Below are positions 1 to 5,164 of a stretch of DNA of 7,088 bases, piece after piece; position 1 is the first letter of the stretch, and each line of letters opens with the position of its first letter. The stretch lies in contig JAUSKS010000027.1 in assembly GCA_030646595.1 (NCBI GenBank), positions 1 through 7,088 of the forward strand, given 5' to 3'. A program made the translations under genes and the position numbers. The stretch is from Gallionellaceae bacterium (GTDB lineage: Bacteria; Pseudomonadota; Gammaproteobacteria; Burkholderiales; Gallionellaceae). Under the pieces are notes generated by a model. The model was not told where the DNA came from. It made no database searches and saw only the letters and a program-made list of their open reading frames with translations.

Positions 1-75
1 GCGATGAAGGCCAGCAAGGGCAAGGCCAATCCGGCGCAACTTAACGAAGTGTTGAAGAAAAAATTGGCGGGTTAA
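1..75 (+). CDS. gatB: Aspartyl/glutamyl-tRNA(Asn/Gln) amidotransferase subunit B, C-terminal end (partial)
   Basis: Frame 1 is open from the left edge to TAA at 73-75 and encodes 24 residues containing MKASKGKANPAQLNE and ending KKKLAG. This matches the conserved C-terminal end of GatB, the last helix of the GatB/YqeY tail domain, where a KASKGKANP-type motif is characteristic. In the family, GatB binds the tRNA and works with GatA and GatC to amidate misacylated Glu-tRNA(Gln) or Asp-tRNA(Asn) in the cytoplasm. Only the last codons are present, so the catalytic cradle cannot be inspected. It is convergent with the SDR gene and overlaps it by 4 bases (72-75). The call rests on a short but distinctive motif. 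Confidence 0.85.
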   Translation, partial: AMKASKGKANPAQLNEVLKKKLAG

Positions 76-836
76 AGCACCCCGCGTGGCTTGTGCGGAG
101 CCTTGCTGAACAGAAAATCATACAGCCAGTTTGGCAGCAGCTTAAGTACCTGCCCGACGATTCCCATCTGCCACGGCACCACGGCAAAAGATTTGCCGCA
201 GGCTATCACGCGCGCAATGCGTTGTGCCGCGACATCCGCAGGCAATATAAAAGGCATGGGATAGGGATTGATCGCCGTCATGGGCGTTCTGACATAGCCG
301 GGGCAAATGGTTATCACCCGTACACCGCTATCACGTAATTCCACGCGCAGACTTTCCAAATAAGAAATAGCCGCTGCCTTGGAAGCAGAGTACGCACCTG
401 CACCCGGCAAGCCACGAAACCCGGCGACACTGGCTATGCCGACCAGCTTGCCCTGCCCCGCTACACGCATCGCAGTCAGGAAAGGCTGAAAAGTTTTTAC
501 CATGCCCAGCATATTGATATCCATCACCTGCTGAAACACCCCGTTATCCTGGGCATAGTCGGTGAGGGTACCGGCACTGACTCCAGCATTGGCAATGACG
601 ATATCGGGCACACCCACCCGCGCGATAAAATCATGCGCTGCCTGCCGCATGGCGGCTTCATCACGCACATCTACCGGATAATAATAAACCTGGTGGGGAA
701 ACTGCTCAGATAAGGATTGCAGCAAATCAGCGCGGCGAGCCATTAAGCCCAGTACCGCGCCTTGTGCAAGATAGCATTGCGCCAACGCTCGCCCCAAACC
801 GCTGGATGCGCCGCTGATAACAATGCGCAATGCCAT
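72..836 (-). CDS. Short-chain dehydrogenase/reductase (SDR), classical type
   Basis: A 254-residue classical SDR with a complete motif set. The N-terminal dinucleotide-binding glycine motif is SGASSGLG (8-15), followed by VDV with D56, NAG at 83-85, N108 in DINMLG, catalytic S136, Y149-x-x-x-K153 and the PG motif at 179-180. Arginines R34 and R35 after the second strand suggest NADP(H) rather than NAD(H), as in many SDRs with an ARR motif. The C-terminal segment, about 221-245, is unusually hydrophobic and aromatic (PWQMGIVG, LLPNWLYDFLF) and could contact membrane or form a lipid-like substrate pocket. The family oxidises alcohols or reduces ketones; the substrate cannot be read from sequence. 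The ATG at 834-836 overlaps the preceding dsbA stop by one base (TAATG) with no close Shine-Dalgarno, so translation is probably coupled to dsbA. It appears to be the last gene of the operon. Confidence 0.9.
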   Translation of the reverse strand: MALRIVISGASSGLGRALAQCYLAQGAVLGLMARRADLLQSLSEQFPHQVYYYPVDVRDEAAMRQAAHDFIARVGVPDIVIANAGVSAGTLTDYAQDNGVFQQVMDINMLGMVKTFQPFLTAMRVAGQGKLVGIASVAGFRGLPGAGAYSASKAAAISYLESLRVELRDSGVRVITICPGYVRTPMTAINPYPMPFILPADVAAQRIARVIACGKSFAVVPWQMGIVGQVLKLLPNWLYDFLFSKAPHKPRGVL

Positions 837-1480
837 TAACGCTTTTTAGCTGCGCGCTCCTTGCGCGCCTTGGCTATCACAGCGTTTAATATGCGGATAG
901 TATCCTCAGACTGCAAACCGGAAATCAGATATTTTCCATCCACTATCAAACTGGGTGTGCCACGGATGTTGTAGTCCTGCATCATTTTCTTGCTATTCGC
1001 GACCTGGGCTTTTATATCCGGGGCATTATAAGCAGCGTTGAATGCTGCACGGTCTACGCCATGCTGGGCTACAAAGTCGGTGGTCAGGGTCTCATCCATT
1101 TGCTGGATGTTGCTTGCATTCCAGACATTGTAGAGCGCATCTTCCATCTGCTGTTGCTTGCCCAGTTTTTGCAAGGCGTAGAAAGTGTACGTCATCGGTT
1201 CCCACGCAGGATCAAAAGTAGCAGGCACTTTAGTCAGCATGACATCCTTGGGCATTTTTTTCTCCCAGGCTTTTAACAAGGGATGCAGCTTGAAACAATG
1301 GGAACAGCCATAGAAGAAAAATTCCAGCACTTCGATTTTTTTGCCGCTATGAGTAGGCTGGGCCGGAGTAAGCAGCGAATAACCATTACCCGCCTCAGGT
1401 ACAGCCTTACCTGCTTGAGGAAAAGCCACCGCCTGAGTAGTGCACAACAAAGCCAGAAACATCAAAATATATTTGTTCAT
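836..1480 (-). CDS. dsbA: Thiol:disulfide interchange protein, DsbA family (downstream copy of tandem pair)
   Basis: A 214-residue precursor, close to the usual DsbA length of about 210. It has a Sec signal peptide: MNK, a hydrophobic core at about 4-16 and an AVA cleavage site near residue 19. The mature part is a thioredoxin fold with an inserted helical domain. The active site is C59-S-H-C62 within EFFFYGCSHCFKLHP, and the cis-proline loop is RGTP (P176) before a SLIVDGKY strand. DsbA oxidises cysteine pairs in newly exported periplasmic proteins and is normally reoxidised by DsbB, which is not in the window. E. coli DsbA has CPHC; here serine replaces proline. The tail (204-214) is strongly basic, with seven Lys/Arg in eleven residues. 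A GAGGA Shine-Dalgarno lies at 1485-1489. It sits 56 bp downstream of a close paralogue and overlaps the SDR start by one base. Exact substrate range and redox strength are unknown. Confidence 0.93.
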   Translation of the reverse strand: MNKYILMFLALLCTTQAVAFPQAGKAVPEAGNGYSLLTPAQPTHSGKKIEVLEFFFYGCSHCFKLHPLLKAWEKKMPKDVMLTKVPATFDPAWEPMTYTFYALQKLGKQQQMEDALYNVWNASNIQQMDETLTTDFVAQHGVDRAAFNAAYNAPDIKAQVANSKKMMQDYNIRGTPSLIVDGKYLISGLQSEDTIRILNAVIAKARKERAAKKR

Positions 1481-1536
1481 TTTTTCCTCGAACAGATTAA
1501 GTTTATCAAAAAATTAGTGTAGTAAAAATAATGTCA

Positions 1537-2184
1537 TTATTGTTTCCGTGCCGCGCCTGATTTAGCTGAAGAACGTTCTTTGCGCGCCTTGTCCACCAAA
1601 ACATTTAATACTTTAATGGTATCCTCCGGGTGCAAGGCAGTAATCGCGTATTTGCCATCCACTATTAAGGTAGGAGTGCCACGAATATTATAGCTCTGCT
1701 GCAATTGCTTGCCGCGTAATACCCTACTTTGCATGGCGAAAGCATTATAGGCATCGCTGAATTTTTTTCGGTCCACGCCATGCTGTGCTACAAAATCAGT
1801 CGCTGTGGCTTCATCGCTCAGGACAAGATTCTGCACATTCCATGCGTCATATAAGGCATCATCCAGGCGCTTTTGCTGGCCCAGTGATTCCAGGGCATAA
1901 AAGGTGCGCGCCATCGGTTCCCACGCAGGATTGAAGATGGTTGGGACGTATATAAGCTCGACATCCTTGGGCATTTTCTTTTCCCATGCACTTAGCAACG
2001 GGTGTAATTTAAAACAGTGGGAGCAGCCATAAAAGAAAAATTCCAGCACCTCGATTTTGTTACCGCTATGCATGGGTTGTGGCGGAATAATTGGGGTGTA
2101 ATCCTTGCCAGCTTCAGGTGCGCCAAATGCATGGCTGGCACACAATAAAGCCAATACGCCCACAATCTGCTTGATGATTTTCAC
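1537..2184 (-). CDS. dsbA: Thiol:disulfide interchange protein, DsbA family (upstream copy of tandem pair)
   Basis: A 215-residue DsbA-like precursor with a signal peptide (MKIIKQ, hydrophobic core about 7-16, likely cleavage between residues 19 and 22). The active site is C54-S-H-C57, the cis-proline is P171 in RGTP, and the tail after residue 199 is basic (KARKERSSAKSGAARKQ). It aligns without gaps to the neighbouring copy from residue 25 onward, with about 115 of 181 positions identical by hand count, so the two are paralogues from a tandem duplication. Differences cluster in the helical insertion (about 103-125 and 147-165), the part that in DsbA helps shape the substrate and DsbB surface. 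The start is GTG at 2182-2184, chosen because it is six bases after a strong AAAGGAG and gives an intact signal peptide; the next in-frame Met is residue 38. It lies 23 bp downstream of the SPOR gene, so it is probably co-transcribed. Confidence 0.93.
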   Translation of the reverse strand: MKIIKQIVGVLALLCASHAFGAPEAGKDYTPIIPPQPMHSGNKIEVLEFFFYGCSHCFKLHPLLSAWEKKMPKDVELIYVPTIFNPAWEPMARTFYALESLGQQKRLDDALYDAWNVQNLVLSDEATATDFVAQHGVDRKKFSDAYNAFAMQSRVLRGKQLQQSYNIRGTPTLIVDGKYAITALHPEDTIKVLNVLVDKARKERSSAKSGAARKQ

Positions 2185-2197
2185 ATTTATCTCCTTT
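2181..2197 (-). promoter_or_regulatory. Ribosome binding site and GTG start of upstream dsbA, with overlapping ATG-TGA
   Basis: On the minus strand the sequence reads AAAGGAG (2197-2191), ATAA, then ATGTGA. The dsbA frame begins with GTG at 2184-2182, six bases after GGAG. An ATG one register away (2186-2184) is four bases after GGAG and meets TGA (2183-2181) at once, giving a two-codon start-stop. Only the GTG opens the long frame, so it is the start. Competition between the two start codons could lower initiation; that is inference. Confidence 0.8.
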
Positions 2198-2207
2198 AAT
2201 GGTTAAA

Positions 2208-2777
2208 TTATTGTGACCGCATGGGAGTGGCGTCCACTCCATTTTGTTTCAAGGCAGTCCGTGCCTTATTCATTTCGTCTGTACCTTTATAAGGACCCAG
2301 CCGCACACGATGCCATGTTCCCTTGTCGGGAATAATTGCAGTCTGCACATTGGCTTCCATGCCGAGCAAAGCCAGCTTGGCTTTAAGTTTGTCGGCATCT
2401 TCTGCATTGGAAAATGAACCGGCCTGCAAAAAATAAATTTCTGGTACAGCTTGTGCCGTTGCAGGAGTAGGCTTGCTGCCACTGGTTGCTGATTTGTCAT
2501 TACCTTTTTGTGTAGTACCCGCCGTGTCCTGTTTATCGGTCAACACCCGGTAGAATTCAAAACGAGGCTTGCTTTCACTGACTGCGGAAGCAGGTGCTGC
2601 CACTGTGGGCATCACTTTTTCGGGAATTTTTTCCGGGTTTATAAAATGGCCGGGGGTTTTCTGGATATACCATGCCACGCCGCCTGCGATAGCCAGCCCG
2701 ATAACAATACCTATCAGTATACCCATCAGCAATGAACTACCCTGACGCGGTGTTGCATTGCCCCTGTTATAGCCCAT
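2208..2777 (-). CDS. SPOR-domain inner-membrane protein (FtsN-like)
   Basis: A 189-residue bitopic protein. A short polar, basic N-terminus (about 1-15) precedes one transmembrane segment (about 16-37, LLMGILIGIVIGLAIAGGVAW), so the bulk is predicted to be periplasmic. Residues 38-110 form a low-complexity linker rich in Pro, Ala, Thr, Lys and Ser, containing PRFEFYRVL, a short conserved-looking patch common in this class. Residues about 113-188 are a SPOR domain, with strand IYFLQAGSF at the start and WHRVRLGPY in the middle. SPOR domains bind glycan strands lacking stem peptides and direct proteins such as FtsN and DamX to the division septum. The start is the ATG at 2775-2777, preceded by AAGGA; a longer in-frame reading up to 2858 runs inside argS and lacks family-like sequence. 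It follows argS by 10 bp. A role in division or wall maintenance is inferred from the domain only. Confidence 0.88.
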   Translation of the reverse strand: MGYNRGNATPRQGSSLLMGILIGIVIGLAIAGGVAWYIQKTPGHFINPEKIPEKVMPTVAAPASAVSESKPRFEFYRVLTDKQDTAGTTQKGNDKSATSGSKPTPATAQAVPEIYFLQAGSFSNAEDADKLKAKLALLGMEANVQTAIIPDKGTWHRVRLGPYKGTDEMNKARTALKQNGVDATPMRSQ

Positions 2778-2788
2778 ATTTAATCCTT
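2777..2788 (-). promoter_or_regulatory. Ribosome binding site of SPOR gene
   Basis: AAGGA at 2788-2784 overlaps the last base of the argS TAA (2790-2788) and lies seven bases before the ATG at 2777-2775. This placement decides the start against the 27-codon upstream extension and suggests that ribosomes finishing argS can re-initiate on the SPOR gene. Confidence 0.75.
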
Positions 2789-4470
2789 TACATTTTATCG
2801 GGTGCGGAAACACCCAATAATGACAAGCCGTTGCGCATGACCTGCGCCACCGCAGCAATCAACGCCAGCCGCGCATGTTTAATGCTTGCATTGTCGACCA
2901 GAAAACGAGAAGCATTATAGTAGCTGTGGAAATTTGCTGCCAAGTCTTTCAGGTAAAAAGCCATCAAGTGTGGTGCCATATCTTGCGCTGCATTTTCCAT
3001 TATCTGAGGGTAATCAATCAGACACTGCAACAAAACCCGTTCATATTCATTGTCCAACACAGCCATATCGGCTTGCCGCAACAGCGCAAATTCGCCGCCC
3101 CATTGCTGCAATACGCTGCAAATGCGCGCATGGGCATATTGAATATAATACACCGGGTTTTCATTGCTCTGCGATTTCGCCAGGTCTATATCAAACACCA
3201 GTTGCGTATCCACATTGCGCGCAGCCAGAAAATAGCGCGTAGCATCACAGCCAACCTCATCTATCAAATCACGCAAGGTCACATAGCTGCCAGCGCGCTT
3301 GGAAATTTTCACCTCGCAGCCACCGCGCAACACAGTGACCATCTGGTGCAACACGTACTCCGGCCAGCCTGAGGGTATACCGACATTCAGCGCTTGCAGG
3401 CCAGCCCGCACACGGGTGATGGTGCTATGGTGATCAGCCCCCTGTTCGTTAATGGCCCGCGCAAAGCCGCGCCGCCATTTATCCAGATGATAGGCCACAT
3501 CGGGTACAAAATAGGTATAGCTGCCATCACTCTTGCGCATCACCCGATCTTTATCATCGCCGAAATCGGTGGTGCGCAACCACAAGGCATTGTCCTGTTG
3601 ATAGGTATGACCACTGGCCATGAGCAGGTTGACTGCTTCTTCCACCTTGCCTGCGGTATACAGTGCAGATTCCAGTGAGAACACATCGAAGTTCACGCCG
3701 AATGCGCGTAAATCAATATCCTGCTCACGACGCAAATAAGCCACGGCAAAATGACGAATGGCCACGGCATCAGCGACATCGCCACTAGCGCGTACATGCT
3801 GGTCATCGGCATCGACCGCTTCACGCGCCAAATAGGCGCGCGCCACATCGGCGATATATTCACCGCGATAACCATTTTCCGGCCAGGCCGGGTCATCTGG
3901 CGCCACACCCTGGCAGCGTAATTGTACGGACTGCGTCAGGTTATCAATCTGCGCGCCGGCATCGTTGTAATAAAATTCACGCGTTACCTGCCAGCCTGCG
4001 GCTTGCAAAATGCGGCACAAACAATCGCCCACCGCCGCGCCGCGCCCATGACCAATGTGCAGCGGGCCGGTAGGGTTGGCAGAAACAAATTCGACTTGCA
4101 GCTTACGCCCTGCACCGAGATTGAGATGGCCATATTGTTCTCCCGCCTGTAATACGCTCTGCACCACGCTTTGTTTGGCCGCCACGGTAAGAAACACATT
4201 GATGAAACCCGCGCCAGCAATCTCCACTTTTTCTATTACCGTGGAAGCGGGCAAAGCTGCGATCAAGGCCTGCGCCAAATCGCGTGGACTGCGGCGTAGC
4301 GGCTTGGCCAATTGCATGGCCAGATTGCAGGCATAGTCGCCATGCTGCGTCTGCTTGGGACGATCCAGCACAACGGTCAGGGTAGCCGCATGCTCGGGTG
4401 CCACAATGCGCAAGGCATGGGTAAATAAGTCGGCTAGATGGATTTTGAAATTGGCAACAGCGGTAGTCAT
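2788..4470 (-). CDS. argS: Arginyl-tRNA synthetase
   Basis: A 560-residue class I aminoacyl-tRNA synthetase of normal length that charges tRNA(Arg) in the cytoplasm. The N-terminal arginyl-specific domain (about 1-90) includes [14 protein letters not shown]. The Rossmann catalytic core follows, with the HIGH signature at 138-141 inside [19 protein letters not shown]. The second signature appears as KISK (388-391) in [17 protein letters not shown], a variant of KMSK usual for ArgS enzymes. The DALR anticodon-binding domain starts near [13 protein letters not shown] (about 438) and ends with the typical [10 protein letters not shown]. No frameshift or missing key residue is seen. The ATG at 4468-4470 has AAGGTG seven bases upstream and a good promoter 25 bases upstream. 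It appears to lead an operon with the SPOR, dsbA and SDR genes, so envelope genes would follow a housekeeping promoter. Confidence 0.97.
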   Translation of the reverse strand: MTTAVANFKIHLADLFTHALRIVAPEHAATLTVVLDRPKQTQHGDYACNLAMQLAKPLRRSPRDLAQALIAALPASTVIEKVEIAGAGFINVFLTVAAKQSVVQSVLQAGEQYGHLNLGAGRKLQVEFVSANPTGPLHIGHGRGAAVGDCLCRILQAAGWQVTREFYYNDAGAQIDNLTQSVQLRCQGVAPDDPAWPENGYRGEYIADVARAYLAREAVDADDQHVRASGDVADAVAIRHFAVAYLRREQDIDLRAFGVNFDVFSLESALYTAGKVEEAVNLLMASGHTYQQDNALWLRTTDFGDDKDRVMRKSDGSYTYFVPDVAYHLDKWRRGFARAINEQGADHHSTITRVRAGLQALNVGIPSGWPEYVLHQMVTVLRGGCEVKISKRAGSYVTLRDLIDEVGCDATRYFLAARNVDTQLVFDIDLAKSQSNENPVYYIQYAHARICSVLQQWGGEFALLRQADMAVLDNEYERVLLQCLIDYPQIMENAAQDMAPHLMAFYLKDLAANFHSYYNASRFLVDNASIKHARLALIAAVAQVMRNGLSLLGVSAPDKM

Positions 4471-4474
4471 CGCA

Positions 4475-4492
4475 ACACCTTAAAGAAGGCGC
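4475..4492 (-). other. Possible small hairpin covering the argS ribosome binding site
   Basis: On the minus strand, GCGCCTT (4492-4486) can pair with AAGGTGT (4481-4475) across a CTTT loop, giving seven pairs, two of them G-U. The 3' arm contains the argS Shine-Dalgarno AAGGTG. The expected transcription start (about 4488) lies inside the 5' arm, so the full hairpin would exist only in read-through RNA from upstream genes. Stability is modest and function is inference. Confidence 0.3.
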
Positions 4493-4494
4493 GG

Positions 4495-4503
4495 ATTATA
4501 GCA
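4495..4503 (-). promoter_or_regulatory. Extended -10 sigma70-type promoter of argS
   Basis: The minus strand reads TGC followed by TATAAT (4503-4495), a perfect extended -10 element, 24 bases before the argS ATG. The predicted start of transcription is near 4488, giving a leader of about 18 bases that just contains the Shine-Dalgarno. No convincing -35 hexamer is present at 16-18 bp spacing (TCAGTG at 17 bp), which fits an extended -10 promoter that depends little on a -35 box. It lies in the gap between the 212-aa gene and argS and separates the two proposed transcription units. Confidence 0.7.
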
Positions 4504-4505
4504 CT

Positions 4506-4517
4506 AGCGCATGCGCT
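4506..4517. promoter_or_regulatory. 12-bp perfect palindrome just upstream of the argS -10 element
   Basis: AGCGCATGCGCT is fully self-complementary. It lies between about -18 and -29 relative to the predicted argS start, which is the spacer and -35 area, so a bound dimer would cover the promoter. It has no loop and no following T-run in either direction, so it is a poor terminator for the upstream gene. An operator role is inference; alternating G/C-rich words can also occur by chance. Confidence 0.35.
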
Positions 4518-4524
4518 CACTGAC

Positions 4525-5163
4525 TCAGGAAGGTTGCTCAGAAGAAGGTATCCCAGGGCTGATTCCAGTCTCGCGCAACAACGCTTCCACTGCCGCAATA
4601 TCAGCATGGGTTTCCGGTTTTCGGCTACCGCTGTGCCGGGCATTTTCTGGCAACACTGCAATATGTAGCGGAATACCGGTTTCCGTTTGCAGGGTAAAGC
4701 TCGGCACCACCTGCTCTCTACCCATCAGATGGACACGCCATTCGCCGCCTTCAAAGGGCAAGTTATGCTTGAATAAAAACATCATCACGGCTTTTTCGTC
4801 ATCGGAATAAATCAGCAGATTAATGTCCGATTGCTCGCCTGCTGTACCATTCAGCACCGAGCCAGTCAAATAAGGATGGAAGGATTGCAGAAATTGCATG
4901 ACGGTAAGTGCCTGCTGGCGTAATTGACGCAACACGTCCGGATGGCGATTACTCTGATACAGATTGCGGAAACTGCGCAATGCCGTTTCCACTTCCTCAT
5001 TGCTGGGCAGATGCTGTGTATCGGTCGCACCCATTTGCCGGGCCGCTTTGCGTTTGGCAAAAGCATAATCAGTGATGCCATCTTCTGCCATTAAACGCGC
5101 AGCCTGATGGGCCAGTTGTTCGCGCATATGGTCGCGCCGATGCGGACGGTCTTTATTATTCAT
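4525..5163 (-). CDS. Conserved hypothetical protein with degenerate nucleotidyltransferase-like motif
   Basis: A 212-residue predicted cytoplasmic protein with no signal peptide or membrane segment. The N-terminal half is helical and charged (REQLAHQAARLMAEDGI at 14-30, then AFAKRKAARQMG). Residues 98-121 read LTGSVLNGTAGEQSDINLLIYS, resembling the GS-x(9-13)-D-x-[DE] core of polymerase-beta-fold nucleotidyltransferases: G101-S102, then D113-I114-N115, so the second acidic ligand is Asn. The later strand SFTLQ...PLHIAVL (155-171) shows no obvious third carboxylate. This suggests an NTase fold with weak or no catalysis; binding or regulation is possible. I recall similar proteins in Betaproteobacteria, sometimes auto-named as a Mur ligase, but nothing here supports a ligase. 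The ATG at 5161-5163 is one base after the PBP1A stop and lacks a Shine-Dalgarno, implying translational coupling. The function is not established. Confidence 0.72.
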   Translation of the reverse strand: MNNKDRPHRRDHMREQLAHQAARLMAEDGITDYAFAKRKAARQMGATDTQHLPSNEEVETALRSFRNLYQSNRHPDVLRQLRQQALTVMQFLQSFHPYLTGSVLNGTAGEQSDINLLIYSDDEKAVMMFLFKHNLPFEGGEWRVHLMGREQVVPSFTLQTETGIPLHIAVLPENARHSGSRKPETHADIAAVEALLRETGISPGIPSSEQPS

Positions 5164-5164
5164 A

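Noticed and set aside
93..338. 81-residue open frame on the + strand just after gatB
   Set aside because: It is antisense to the C-terminal part of the SDR, which has a complete motif set. The translation is rich in His and Arg and has no family character.
1527..1541. AT-only inverted repeat over the stop of the upstream dsbA, followed by a short T-run
   Set aside because: AATAATG and CATTATT are perfect arms with a one-base loop and almost no G-C pairs. The hairpin would be too weak for a convincing terminator, and the rest of the 56-bp gap shows only the ribosome site of the next gene.
2195..2207. TTTAA-CCA-TTAAA inverted repeat before the upstream dsbA
   Set aside because: It has five A-T pairs and a three-base loop. 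It is too weak to be a terminator or a credible operator without conservation data.
2778..2858. 27-codon upstream extension of the SPOR protein
   Set aside because: The extra residues overlap the argS 3' end in another frame. A good Shine-Dalgarno sits before the internal ATG at 2777, and the downstream Met gives the normal SPOR membrane-protein layout.
2875..3372. 165-residue open frame on the + strand
   Set aside because: It lies wholly antisense to argS, whose protein is fully conserved. Its translation shows no domain, no ribosome site and an odd composition, so it is a reading-frame shadow.
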